From Conyzicola lurida (GTDB taxonomy: Bacteria > Actinomycetota > Actinomycetes > Actinomycetales > Microbacteriaceae): a stretch of 64,000 bases of DNA. Positions within the stretch are counted from its first letter, which is position 1, and each line of letters begins with the position of its first letter. Below the pieces are notes generated by a model. That model searched no databases. It worked only from the letters and a program-made list of their open reading frames with translations, and was not told the DNA's origin. The position numbers were made by a program, and so were the translations under genes. Of this stretch, positions 33,088-41,585 are shown in pieces. The DNA lies in contig NZ_JACHMJ010000001.1 of assembly GCF_014204935.1 (NCBI RefSeq), positions 3,038,001 to 3,102,000 on the forward strand. Reading direction: 5' to 3'.

Positions 33088-34317
33088 TCAGGCGGGGTCC
33101 GAATGCCGGTGCAACACGGTGCGGTTGCTCAGCACTCCGGCGAAGAGCACGACCATCAGCCCCGCAGCGGGCACGATGAGCAGACCGAACCGCAGTGCCG
33201 AGTTATCGGCGATGAACCCGACGATCGGCGGCGAGACGAGGAACCCCACCCGCATGAGCCAGCTCACGATCGTGAGCCCCGTGCCCGCGCGCAGGCCGGG
33301 CAGCTCGTCGGCGGCCTGCATCGCCGCGGGGATCAGCGTCGACACCCCGAGCCCGGCCAGACCGAACCCGGCGATGGTGCCGGCGACCGTCGGGAAGGCG
33401 AGCGCCGTTCCCATCCCGAGGAAGACGACGATGCCGCCGACCCGGGCGACCGCTCGCTGCCCGAACCGGTCGACGAGCCGGTCCCCGAGGATCCGGCCGA
33501 CGAACTGCATGCCCTGCAGCGCGACGAAGCCGGTGCCGGCGAGGAAGGCGGACGCCCCGAGCGGCCCGGCGAGGTAGATGGCCGACCACGAGGCGCCCGA
33601 GTCCTCGACGATCGCGCCGGCCGAGGCGATGAGCACGAGGGCGACCAGCACCCCGTACTTGGCGAGCGACGACTTTCGCGCGGCACCGCGGCTGGCGTGT
33701 TCGACGGGCGCGGCCTCCGGTTCGGCGGGCTCGGCGCCCGGCAACAGGAAGCGGTACGCCACGAGGGCCGCGGTCGCGAAGAGCACGAGCGAGATCGCGA
33801 GGTGCAACGGGATCGGGATGCCGAGCTGCGCGGCTCCCGCGCCCAGGATGCCGCCGACCACGGCGCCGATGCTCCAGATGGCGTGGAACGAGTTGAGGAT
33901 CGACCGTCGGTAGAGCCGCTGAACTCGCAGGGCGTGCGAGTTCTGCGCGACATCCGTAATCGAGTCCATGGCCCCGGCGAGGAAGAGCCCGGCGGCCAGG
34001 GCGAGCCACGACTGGCCGGCGCCTCCGACCAGGATGCCCACCGCGGACAAGACCGCGGCGGCGACCGCCACCCGGGACGAGCGGAAGCGGCGCACGAGGG
34101 CGCCCGCGCTCAGACCCGCGAGCAGCGCACCCAGCGGGAACGCGGCGACAGCCAGTCCGAAGGCGGCATTGCTCAGGTCGAGCCCGCGCAGGATCTCGGG
34201 ATACCGCGGCAGCAGGTTCGCGAAGATCGCGCCGTTGGTGAAGAACAGCACGGCGACGCCGAAGCGTGCGCGCACGGCGACGTCAGAGGGGCGCGGCTTC
34301 GGCGACGTGGAGCTCAT
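33088..34317 (-). CDS. MFS transporter
   Basis: This 409-residue protein has 12 predicted helices. The first helix is FGVAVLFFTNGAIFANLLPRYPEI, followed by AALVRRFRSSRVAV after helix 2 (a weak MFS signature loop) and a basic central loop of about 25 residues. It resembles the YbjJ/fucose-permease-like MFS group; the substrate is unknown. The ATG at 34315-34317 lies 6 nt after CACAAT (34329-34324 on this strand), a leaderless pattern shared with three other genes. Upstream extension in frame is Arg-rich and rejected. Confidence 0.88.
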   Translation of the reverse strand: MSSTSPKPRPSDVAVRARFGVAVLFFTNGAIFANLLPRYPEILRGLDLSNAAFGLAVAAFPLGALLAGLSAGALVRRFRSSRVAVAAAVLSAVGILVGGAGQSWLALAAGLFLAGAMDSITDVAQNSHALRVQRLYRRSILNSFHAIWSIGAVVGGILGAGAAQLGIPIPLHLAISLVLFATAALVAYRFLLPGAEPAEPEAAPVEHASRGAARKSSLAKYGVLVALVLIASAGAIVEDSGASWSAIYLAGPLGASAFLAGTGFVALQGMQFVGRILGDRLVDRFGQRAVARVGGIVVFLGMGTALAFPTVAGTIAGFGLAGLGVSTLIPAAMQAADELPGLRAGTGLTIVSWLMRVGFLVSPPIVGFIADNSALRFGLLIVPAAGLMVVLFAGVLSNRTVLHRHSDPA

Positions 34318-34355
34318 GCACCCATTGTGCCGTGAGCGCCGCGGGGCTCGTGCCG

Positions 34356-35219
34356 TCACTGCTGCGTGGCAGCGGCTCCCGGGTCGGGGATCGCATGCTC
34401 GGCGGCGCGGCTGACTTTCTCCCAGCTCTTCCAGTCCGTCATCCGCTGTTCGGAAATCGTGAACGCGAGGTCGTAGACCATGTCTCCCAGCAGCAGTCGC
34501 GACGGGGGTTCGTCGCTGTCGACGAGTTTCATCACCGCGTCGGCGGCGAGCTTCGGGTCGCTGTCGATGCTGCCGTCCTGCATCTGGGCGGCGATCTCGG
34601 CGCGCATCGCCGCATACTCGGGCAGTTCGGACGCGGTCTGCATGCGGTTGTAGAGGTCGGTCCAGTAGCCGCCGGGCTGCACGATCGTCAGCTTGATGCC
34701 GAACTGGGCGGCCTCCATGGCGAGCGCCTCGCTGAAACCCTCGAGCGCGAACTTGCTCGCGCTGTAGATGCCGCTGGTGGGAAAACCGCCGAGGCCGCCG
34801 ATACTCGAGATCTGGATGACGCGGCCGCCGCCCTGGCGACGGAGCACGGGCATCACGGCCTGACTCACCCAGACTGCACCGAAGAAGTTCGTCTCGAGCT
34901 GGTCGCGCACCTGCTGCTCGGTGAACTCCTCGATGAAGCCGTTGGCCATGGTGCCGGCGTTGTTGACCACGATGTCGAGGCGGCCGAAGCGCTCGACCGC
35001 CGCGTCGACGGCACGGAACACGGCGTCCCGGTCGGTGACGTCGACGTTCAGGCGCAGGGTCGTCTCGGGGTCGAACGGCTCGTCGGACTGCTCGATCGTG
35101 CGCGAGACGGCCACCACGCGGTCGCCGCGGTCGATCGCCGCCCGCGCGAACTCGCGGCCGAGACCGCTGCTCGCTCCGGTGATGAACCACACCCTCTGGT
35201 CGGTCGTCGGATCCGTCAT
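34356..35219 (-). CDS. Short-chain dehydrogenase/reductase
   Basis: The 287-residue classical SDR has FITGASSGLGREFARAA, the NNAGT motif, Ser in ISSIGGLGG and YSASKFALEG (Tyr/Lys). The extended C-terminus (about 40 residues with WKSWEKVSRAAEHA) is as in retinol-dehydrogenase-like SDRs of actinobacteria. NADPH use is suggested by SRT after strand 2. The ATG at 35217-35219 has GAGGGG upstream. It is followed by the MFS gene 38 bp later in the same direction, but that gene has its own CACAAT box. Confidence 0.9.
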   Translation of the reverse strand: MTDPTTDQRVWFITGASSGLGREFARAAIDRGDRVVAVSRTIEQSDEPFDPETTLRLNVDVTDRDAVFRAVDAAVERFGRLDIVVNNAGTMANGFIEEFTEQQVRDQLETNFFGAVWVSQAVMPVLRRQGGGRVIQISSIGGLGGFPTSGIYSASKFALEGFSEALAMEAAQFGIKLTIVQPGGYWTDLYNRMQTASELPEYAAMRAEIAAQMQDGSIDSDPKLAADAVMKLVDSDEPPSRLLLGDMVYDLAFTISEQRMTDWKSWEKVSRAAEHAIPDPGAAATQQ

Positions 35220-35347
35220 CCCGTGCCCCTCAATCGCCGTCGGTCTCGGCTCCATCACAGCTGAAACCAATCCAGTTCCGCAACTGCGCCGAACCCATTA
35301 CCAGCACCCGGGTAATCACATCGGAAGCTCAAACAAAGGATTTCATC

Positions 35348-36037
35348 ATGCGTAAGTTCTACAAAGTCACCGTCGGTATCGCCGCAGCCACCGTGCTCGT
35401 CGGAGGCCTCGCCGCCTGCTCGACCGGCACCAGCAGCACCACCGAGTCCTCCTCCTCGCCCAGCGCCACGGTCGAAGCCGACCCCACGCCGCTGGCCTCC
35501 ATCCCCGCCCTCGACGGCGTCGACACCCAGGTCACCCTGGACGCCGGCTTCCTCGAAGCCCTCACCACCCTCGGCCTCACCCCCGGCGTGACCGGCACCG
35601 CGACCCTCGACGCCGCCACCGGCACCCTCGCCTTCCCGATCACCGGCGGAAACGTCGACTACTACGACCCCGCCGAGGACTACCGCCCCTACGTCCAGGG
35701 CGAGATCGACCACGAAGGCTCCGGCATCACCCTCACCGGCGGCGACATCACCGTCGGACTCTCCGACTTCGTCATCGACCCCGGCACCAGCCGCCTCACC
35801 GGCACCGTGACCGCGAACGGCGAAGAGGTCGGCACCGACGTCTACATCTTCAACCTCGACGGCTCGACCCTGAACCCGCTCGAGACCGACGCCGACGGCA
35901 ACGCCGTCCTCGAAGGAACCACCGTCCTCGTCAGCCCCGACGCCGCCGGCCTCCTCAACGAGACCTTCGGCACCGACGCCGTCACCGACGAACTCGTCGT
36001 CGGCATCGCGAAGATCACCGCCAAGGCCGCCGAGTAA
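35348..36037 (+). CDS. Secreted lipoprotein, beta-rich, unknown function
   Basis: A lipoprotein signal peptide with lipobox LAAC (Cys24) is followed by a Ser/Thr linker and about 180 residues of alternating strands with Gly/Thr/Asp (TATLDAATGTLAFPITGG, GITLTGGDITVGLSDF, RLTGTVTANGEEVG). Internal similarity suggests a single beta-sandwich or beta-barrel domain. I do not recognise the family; HtaA-like haem-binding domains have a comparable pattern, but key residues were not identified. AAAGGA precedes the ATG and a T-tailed terminator follows, so it is a single-gene unit. Confidence 0.8.
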   Translation: MRKFYKVTVGIAAATVLVGGLAACSTGTSSTTESSSSPSATVEADPTPLASIPALDGVDTQVTLDAGFLEALTTLGLTPGVTGTATLDAATGTLAFPITGGNVDYYDPAEDYRPYVQGEIDHEGSGITLTGGDITVGLSDFVIDPGTSRLTGTVTANGEEVGTDVYIFNLDGSTLNPLETDADGNAVLEGTTVLVSPDAAGLLNETFGTDAVTDELVVGIAKITAKAAE

Positions 36038-36057
36038 CTCTCCGACCACAGCGCTCA

Positions 36058-36090
36058 AGCCCGTCCCGCTCACGCGGGGCGGGCTTTTTC
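36058..36090 (+). terminator. Intrinsic terminator of the lipoprotein gene
   Basis: AGCCCGTCCCGC, TCAC, GCGGGGCGGGCT then TTTTC. This is a 12-bp stem with one mismatch and a T-run, 21 bp after the stop codon. Confidence 0.9.
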
Positions 36091-36125
36091 GCGTCGTGGG
36101 CGCCGCGCGACCGGCGCTGGGTGGT

Positions 36126-36166
36126 GGCAAATTGCTGTTCCTAGGGCCTGGGAACAGCAATTTGCC
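36126..36166. repeat. Extragenic palindrome family 2, copy 1 (perfect 16-bp arms)
   Basis: GGCAAATTGCTGTTCC (36126-36141), a 9-nt loop, then GGAACAGCAATTTGCC (36151-36166). The TTGCTGTTCC / GGAACAGCAA words recur in the copy at 36286. Confidence 0.9.
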
Positions 36167-36285
36167 GCCGATGGACGTCCGACTACCGGTTCAGGGGTGC
36201 CCTATTGCGCTTCCCGGCCGGCACGCTGAGCAGCATTCCACCCCTGACGGCCGGGCGGCGTCGCTTACCGGTGCGACCCGCCCGT

Positions 36286-36338
36286 ATCGGCGGCGAAATG
36301 CTCTTCCCGTGCCCCGGGAACAGCATTGCGCCGCCGAT
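36286..36338. repeat. Extragenic palindrome family 2, copy 2
   Basis: The 24-nt arms are 36286-36309 and 36315-36338; 22 of 24 positions pair. Arm 2 contains GGGAACAGCATTGCGCCGCC, clearly related to the right arm at 36151. Confidence 0.88.
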
Positions 36339-36423
36339 GAGAGGGCGTATCGGGCGGGCGCGAAGCGAGTTCGCGAGGCGCAAACTATCTCGCGCGCCCG
36401 AACCCGCGGAACGTCGTGACGCG

Positions 36424-36642
36424 TCAGCTTGCGGGCGGCGCGGCCTTCTTCGGTCCGGTGTCGCCGCGGCCGCTCAGCAGCTTCCAGACGGCGAAGCCCG
36501 ATCCGAGCAGCACGGCGAGGTCGTCGGTGAGACCGAGCGGGCCGGTGAGCAGTTCGGGGATCACGTCGACCGGCGAGATGCCGTAGAGGAGCGCGGCGGC
36601 GGCAACGAGAATGGCGGCGGCGGTACGGCGACGTGGGCTCAT
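36424..36642 (-). CDS. YkvA/DUF1232-like small membrane protein
   Basis: This 72-residue protein has the DUF1232 core LYGISPVDVIPELLTGPLGLTDDLAVLL between hydrophobic segments and a short charged tail. The family is widespread and of unknown function, sometimes linked to envelope stress. The ATG at 36640-36642 is 6 nt after TAGCCT (36654-36649 on this strand), i.e. leaderless. Its 5' end faces the stop of the kinase-like gene in the same orientation, 59 bp away. Confidence 0.85.
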   Translation of the reverse strand: MSPRRRTAAAILVAAAALLYGISPVDVIPELLTGPLGLTDDLAVLLGSGFAVWKLLSGRGDTGPKKAAPPAS

Positions 36643-36701
36643 ACGCTCAGGCTAATCAGCGGGCCCGGGCCGGAACAGCCCCCGGGTTGCGCTGCCAGCG
36701 A

Positions 36702-37262
36702 TCAGCCAGCCGATTCGCGGATTCGCGAGACGAAGGCGTCGACGTCGCTCCGCGACCGCAGCCGCACCACCCGCAGCGCCGGGTACTCGCGCTCGGCCGC
36801 CCGCACCTGCTCGCGTACCAGCCCGATCGACCGCCAGCTCCAGCGGATCATATGGTTCGGCTCGACCAGCACGGTCCAGAGCGGCGGCTCCACGTTGCCC
36901 GCCCAGAGCACCTCGTGTCCACGACGGCTCGCCACGGTGCGGCGCACGAGCCGGCCGATGACCAGCCAGCGCGGCAGGTCGAGCCAGACCAGGGTGTCGG
37001 CGCGCGACGCGATGAGCGGCCGCGCCTCGTCGTACTGCCACTCGGTGATCCAGCGGTCGCCGCGGATGACCGCGGATACCTCCTCCACGAACCCGGGCCG
37101 GATCGTCCAGTCCGGGCCGTGGGCGATGCCGTCGAGCTCGACGGCCTCGGCCCCGAGCAACGGAGCGAGGGTCCGTGCCAGGGTCGTCTTGCCCGCACCC
37201 GGCGCGCCCGCGATCGCCACGCGCGACGGTCGCGGATCGAGGGTGTCGGCAGCACTCAGCAC
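36702..37262 (-). CDS. P-loop NTPase, adenylate-kinase/topology-modulation-like
   Basis: The 186-residue protein has a Walker A motif GAPGAGKTTLA (about residues 19-29), a DW...PGFVEEV loop and a hydrophobic LVWLDLPRWL strand that fits Walker B. A Arg-rich lid (GRLVRRTVASRRG) precedes a basic C-terminus. This matches the FlaR/topology-modulation group of nucleotide kinases of unknown substrate. The GTG at 37260-37262 follows TAGGCT (37275-37270 on this strand) by 7 nt (leaderless). Confidence 0.8.
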   Translation of the reverse strand: MLSAADTLDPRPSRVAIAGAPGAGKTTLARTLAPLLGAEAVELDGIAHGPDWTIRPGFVEEVSAVIRGDRWITEWQYDEARPLIASRADTLVWLDLPRWLVIGRLVRRTVASRRGHEVLWAGNVEPPLWTVLVEPNHMIRWSWRSIGLVREQVRAAEREYPALRVVRLRSRSDVDAFVSRIRESAG

Positions 37263-37289
37263 GGTCGCGAGCCTAGCGGCGGGACCTGT

Positions 37290-38609
37290 CTACGCGGTCA
37301 GCCCCGGCGCACTCAGCCCCCGACCGGGCGTACCCGGCTTGGCGAGCAGTCCGCGCCGCGCGAGCACGACGCCGATGACGGCGACCGCGACGAGCGGCAC
37401 CCCGCCCGACACGAGCATGCCGGTCTGCGCGCCGAAGTGTTCGACGACGAGCCCCATGAGCGGCCCGCCGATCGACTGGCCGCCGAGCAGAACGAGCACG
37501 TAGAGCGCCATCACCCGGCCCCGCACCCCCGCGTTCGACGACAGCTGCACCAGCGAGTTCGCCAGCGTGATGAACAGCAGCCAGGTCAGCCCGACGGCCG
37601 CGAGCGCGACCGCGAAGCTCTCCTCGGTCGGCATCAGACCGCTGACCGTCTGCACGAGCGAGTAGCAGAGCGCCGCGACGACGATGCCGCGCAGGCCGAA
37701 TCCGCGACGCCGCGTCGACAGCAGCGCGCCGGTGAGCGCGCCGACCGCGACGAGCGTGTTGAACACCCCGTAGCCCGCCGCCCCGACGCCGAACACGTCT
37801 TTCGCGTACGCCGAGAGGATCACCGGCAGGTTCTGCCCGAAGACGGCCAAGAACCCCATGATGACGATCGTGTAGAGAATGGCCGGCTTCGACGAGACAT
37901 AGCGGATGCCGGCACGGAGCTGGCCGCGCTCCCGCGGCATCGACGGGGTGCGGTACAGCTCGCTGGTGCGCAGCCGCGCCAGGCTGACGACGACGAACGC
38001 GCAGCCGAGCGCGTTGAGACCGAACGACCAGCCGGCTCCGACGGCCACGAGCAGGGCGCCGCTGAGCGCGGGCCCGATGAGCGCGCCGACCTGGAACGTC
38101 GACGAGTTGACGCTGATCGCGTTGCGCAGGTGGAAGGGTCCGACCATCTCGCCGGTGAACGACTGGCGGGCCGGGTTGTCGACCACGGTGACGAAACCGA
38201 GCACGAGCGCGGAGAGGTAGATGTGCCAGACCTCGACCGTGCCGGTGAGCACCAGTGCGGCGAGCGTCGCGCTGGTGAGCACGGCGATCGACTGGCAGAT
38301 CATCAGCAGCGTGCGCTTCGGGTAGCGGTCGACGATCACGCCGCCGAGGAGGCCGAAGACGAGCATCGGCGCGAACTGCAGCGCGACGGTGATGCCGACG
38401 GCGGTGACGCTGCCCGAGAGTTCGAGCACCAGCCAGTCCTGTGCGATCCGCGCCATCCACATGGCCGTCATGGCGATGAGGTTGGAGAGGGCGAAGATGC
38501 GGTAGTTACGCACCTTGAGGGAAGAGAAGGTCTGCTTCCACGGCGGTGGGGAGGTGAGTTGGGTCAGTGGTTCTGTCGGCGGGAAGCCGACGCTTGTCGC
38601 GGTAGTCAC
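37290..38609 (-). CDS. MFS exporter (EntS-like)
   Basis: This 439-residue protein has 12 predicted helices. FSSLKVRNYRIFALSNLIAM opens helix 1, GLLGGVIVDRYPKRTLL is the MFS signature loop, and DNPARQSFTGEMVGP is typical of the enterobactin-exporter-like (EntS/MFS_3) family. Its likely role is export of siderophores or drugs. The GTG at 38607-38609 has AGGA upstream; a longer TTG start at 38693 is less likely. It is divergent from a LysR regulator whose gene starts 127 bp away and probably controls it. Confidence 0.88.
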   Translation of the reverse strand: MTTATSVGFPPTEPLTQLTSPPPWKQTFSSLKVRNYRIFALSNLIAMTAMWMARIAQDWLVLELSGSVTAVGITVALQFAPMLVFGLLGGVIVDRYPKRTLLMICQSIAVLTSATLAALVLTGTVEVWHIYLSALVLGFVTVVDNPARQSFTGEMVGPFHLRNAISVNSSTFQVGALIGPALSGALLVAVGAGWSFGLNALGCAFVVVSLARLRTSELYRTPSMPRERGQLRAGIRYVSSKPAILYTIVIMGFLAVFGQNLPVILSAYAKDVFGVGAAGYGVFNTLVAVGALTGALLSTRRRGFGLRGIVVAALCYSLVQTVSGLMPTEESFAVALAAVGLTWLLFITLANSLVQLSSNAGVRGRVMALYVLVLLGGQSIGGPLMGLVVEHFGAQTGMLVSGGVPLVAVAVIGVVLARRGLLAKPGTPGRGLSAPGLTA

Positions 38610-38736
38610 GTATGTCCTGGATTTAGTTGCGTACGGCCGGATAAGAGCGGCCCATTCGACGGTAGCGAGCGCGGCACTGATCGCGATAGTCAATTGCGGG
38701 TATAACTGGCATTACGTTTTCGAATGAGAGGCCGCC

Positions 38737-39600
38737 ATGTTCGACCCGGTACTGCTCCAGACCTTCCTCGCCGTCGCCGAGACGCGCAGCTTCACCGGCG
38801 CCGCGGCCCAGCTCGGGCTGAGCCAGCCGACGGTGAGCCAGCAGATCCGCAAGCTCGAGACCGCGTCGGGCCGGCTGCTCGTCGCCCGTGACACGCGCGA
38901 GGTACGGCTCACCGACAACGGCGACGCCATGGCCGGTTTTGCCCGCACGATCCTCGCGGCCCACGCCGCGGCATCCAGCTATTTCAGCGGCTCTGCCACC
39001 CGGGGACGCATCCGGTTCGGCGCCGCCGACGACCTGGCCACGACGCAACTGCCGCGCATCCTGCGCCACTTCCGCCAGCAGTACCCGCACATCTCGCTCG
39101 AGCTCGTTGTGAACCAGAGCGGCGTGCTGCACCGCCGTCTCAAGGCCGGGCAGCTCGACCTCATCTTCATCAAGCAGTTCCCCGAGGCGACCGACCCCGC
39201 GTCGACCGACGTCGGTACCGTGGTGCGAACCGACGAGATGGTCTGGATGGCGCAGGAGAAGACACTGCTCGAACCCGACGAACCGGTGCCGCTGGTGATG
39301 TACCAGTCGCCGAGTATCAGCCGCCGGCTGGCGATCGAGGCGCTGGAGGCGGAGGGCCGCACCTGGCGCATCGGCTGCAACACGCGCGAGGTCAACGGGG
39401 TGCTCACCGCGGTGCGCGCGGGTCTCGGGCTCGCGGTGTACCCGCACACGCTGATCCCCGAGGATCTGGTGAAGGTGAGCGTGCGGTTCGCCCTGCCGAC
39501 CCTCGGGCAGGTGCGCTTCACGCTGCTGTCGAATCCGCTCGCGCCGGCCGAACCTGTGGCGGCGCTGACCGAGGCGATCATGGCGCGGTCGCTGGTGTAG
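38737..39600 (+). CDS. LysR-family transcriptional regulator
   Basis: The 287-residue protein has the N-terminal winged helix (LLQTFLAVAETRSFTGAAAQLG, LSQPTVSQQIRKLE) and a substrate-binding domain with RIRFGAADDLATTQLPRIL, LDLIFIKQFPE and VRAGLGLAVYPHTLI. It is divergent from the EntS-like MFS gene, the classical LysR target arrangement; the shared 127 bp contain GTATAACTGGCATTAC, a possible binding region. GAGAGG precedes the ATG. The ligand is unknown. Confidence 0.92.
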   Translation: MFDPVLLQTFLAVAETRSFTGAAAQLGLSQPTVSQQIRKLETASGRLLVARDTREVRLTDNGDAMAGFARTILAAHAAASSYFSGSATRGRIRFGAADDLATTQLPRILRHFRQQYPHISLELVVNQSGVLHRRLKAGQLDLIFIKQFPEATDPASTDVGTVVRTDEMVWMAQEKTLLEPDEPVPLVMYQSPSISRRLAIEALEAEGRTWRIGCNTREVNGVLTAVRAGLGLAVYPHTLIPEDLVKVSVRFALPTLGQVRFTLLSNPLAPAEPVAALTEAIMARSLV

Positions 39601-39638
39601 CGGCGGGCGGCGGCGCTTCGACAGGCTCAGCGACCGGC

Positions 39639-41414
39639 TCAGTCGAGCTGGTCGTGCAGCCAGCCCGCGATCTCGTCGCGCAGCGACTGGTCGTAGAGCA
39701 GCGAGAGCGCGTGGGCCGTGCCGGGGACCGCCACGTAGGTGACGTCGATGCCGACGGCCTCGAGTGCGGCGACGAAGACCTCGGCCTGCTCGACGGGCAC
39801 GAACTCGTCGAGGGAGTGCGCGACGAAGAACGGCGGATCGCTCGCGTCGACCTGGTACAGCGGCGACGCGTCTCGCGCGTCGGCGCACTCGTCGAACGAC
39901 GCGCAGCCGAGGTAGGCGAGCTCCACCCGCTGGAAGTCCTCGGCGAGATCTCCGAGGGCGGCACCCTCGCGCGTCAGGTCGATCGGACCGCTGAGGTCGA
40001 CCACCGCGGCGACCCGCGATCCGGTCGTCGTATCGCCCTCGCCCCGCGTGCCGAGCAGCGCGGTCAGGTTGGCGCCGGCCGAGTCGCCGAACGCACCGAG
40101 CCGCGCCGGGTCGTATCCGAACCGGTCGGCCTGCGCGTCATCCCGGATCCACTCGACGGCCGTCGTGACGTCGTCGATGCCGGCCGGGTACGGGTTCGCC
40201 GGGGCCAGCCGGTAGTTGGTCTGGAAGACGACGAAGCCCTCCGAGGCGAGCCACGCGCAGATCTCACGCCACGGGCGTTGCCCCTTGTCGCCGCCGCTCC
40301 AGCTGCCGCCGTGCACGCCGATGATCGCCGCGCGCGGCTCCGACGCGTCGCCCTCGGGCATGCAGACGTCGAGCCGCACTCCGCCGGGCGCCCCGTAGTC
40401 GAGGTCGTCGACGAAGGCGACGCCGCTGTAGGTCGTCGAGGGTGCGACGAGCGCACCGTCGGGTTCGGCCTGCGTGCAGCCGGTCAGGGCAACGACGCCG
40501 ACGAGCACCGCGGCGACGAGCACGCGCGGCCGGCGCGGGATCCAGCAGCGCACCGCGTCGCGATAGCGGCGGAACTCGTCGCCGAACCGCTTCTCGAGAT
40601 CAGCTTCCTCGTGGGGCCGCACGGCGTAGTTCCAGAGCACCGAGCCGATCAGCGCGTAGACGACGACCAGCCACGACGACAGCATCAGGCCGACCGCGGC
40701 GCCCTGCACGATGCCGGCGACCGCCATCGGGTTGCGCACCCAGCGGTACGGACCGGCGATCACCAGCGCGGTGGGCATCGCCGCGGGCAGCGGGGTGCCC
40801 TTGCCGAGGGTCGACATCGTGATCGCCGCCCAGATTCCGAGCGCCGAGGCGAGGGTCAGGATGACGCCGCCGACGACTCCCACGAACCATGGCGCATCGG
40901 ACCCGACGCCCCAGCGCTGCTCGAGGAACGAGATCAGCAGGGGCACGACGACCAGGAAGAATCCCCAGAACACCACGATCTGCCCGAACGTCGCGGCGAC
41001 GTGCAGGAGGTCGCGACTTCGCGGCATCGCCGGGCGGAACGCGAAGGGGCCGGCGATGACCCACTCGGTCGGGATGCGCCCGAGCACGACGAGGCCGAGC
41101 GCGACCACGGATCCGCCGGCCGCGGCCACCATGACGACGACGCCCCAGCCCGCCTCGCCCGTGACGGTGGCGAAGCCCGCGAGCCCGACCGCGACGAGCA
41201 GCGTCCACGCCGCTGCGACCCAGGCCGCGGGCTTCACCCCGGCCGCGGCGAGCGCGGAGGCGACGACGAACAGCGGGATGTCGAGCACGGCGAGCGCGAC
41301 CGGGTCGAGACTGCCGAGCGTCGCCTCACGCACGAACGGCGAGAGCGCGACCGCGATCCACCACGCGGCGCCGGCCACAGCCTGAAGCGCGAAGTAGACG
41401 CGCCCCCAGATCAT
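39639..41414 (-). CDS. Fusion: ICMT-like membrane methyltransferase + lipoprotein-type esterase
   Basis: The product has 591 residues. Residues 1-285 form a membrane domain ending in the isoprenylcysteine/phospholipid methyltransferase signature (TLGKGTPLPA, GPYRWVRNPM, RPHEEADLEKRFGDEFRRYRDAV). At about 288-313 comes what looks like an intact lipoprotein signal peptide (RCWIPRRPRVLVAAV..., lipobox LTGC). An alpha/beta-hydrolase follows with HGGSWSGG (oxyanion), FGDSAGA (Ser nucleophile), SLDEFVP (acid) and GTAHAL (His). The whole reads as one frame with no stop. A GTG at 40551-40553 could start a free lipoprotein esterase. TAGTGT (41426-41421 on this strand) gives a leaderless start at 41414. 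Confidence 0.85.
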   Translation of the reverse strand: MIWGRVYFALQAVAGAAWWIAVALSPFVREATLGSLDPVALAVLDIPLFVVASALAAAGVKPAAWVAAAWTLLVAVGLAGFATVTGEAGWGVVVMVAAAGGSVVALGLVVLGRIPTEWVIAGPFAFRPAMPRSRDLLHVAATFGQIVVFWGFFLVVVPLLISFLEQRWGVGSDAPWFVGVVGGVILTLASALGIWAAITMSTLGKGTPLPAAMPTALVIAGPYRWVRNPMAVAGIVQGAAVGLMLSSWLVVVYALIGSVLWNYAVRPHEEADLEKRFGDEFRRYRDAVRCWIPRRPRVLVAAVLVGVVALTGCTQAEPDGALVAPSTTYSGVAFVDDLDYGAPGGVRLDVCMPEGDASEPRAAIIGVHGGSWSGGDKGQRPWREICAWLASEGFVVFQTNYRLAPANPYPAGIDDVTTAVEWIRDDAQADRFGYDPARLGAFGDSAGANLTALLGTRGEGDTTTGSRVAAVVDLSGPIDLTREGAALGDLAEDFQRVELAYLGCASFDECADARDASPLYQVDASDPPFFVAHSLDEFVPVEQAEVFVAALEAVGIDVTYVAVPGTAHALSLLYDQSLRDEIAGWLHDQLD

Positions 41415-41461
41415 GCCCGAACACTAGCACCGGCTCTCACTCGTTCCGCGAAGATTCCACT

Positions 41462-41555
41462 GTCGCAACTCAGGCAGAAAGTGCGGGGCGGATGTCGCGG
41501 CCGCGAGAATCCGCCACCACGCGGCATCCGCCCTCGAACCTGCCTGAGTCGCGAC
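41462..41555. repeat. Large two-tier extragenic palindrome
   Basis: The outer arms GTCGCAACTCAGGCAG (41462-41477) and CTGCCTGAGTCGCGAC (41540-41555) pair at 15 of 16 positions. Inner arms around GGGCGGATGTCGCG and CGCGGCATCCGCCC continue the stem. It lies between the stop of the MaoC gene and the start of the fusion gene. Confidence 0.82.
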
Positions 41556-41585
41556 CGGCAGGCCGAGCGGGAAACGAGCGAGCGC

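Larger units (their letters stand above)
36091..36423. other. Gene-free stretch holding extragenic palindromes
   Basis: About 330 bp between the terminator and the DUF1232 gene hold no gene. Two strong related palindromes are listed separately. A degenerate third lies between them (AGCAGCATTCCACCCC near 36229, flanked by GGCCGG words). Confidence 0.7.
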
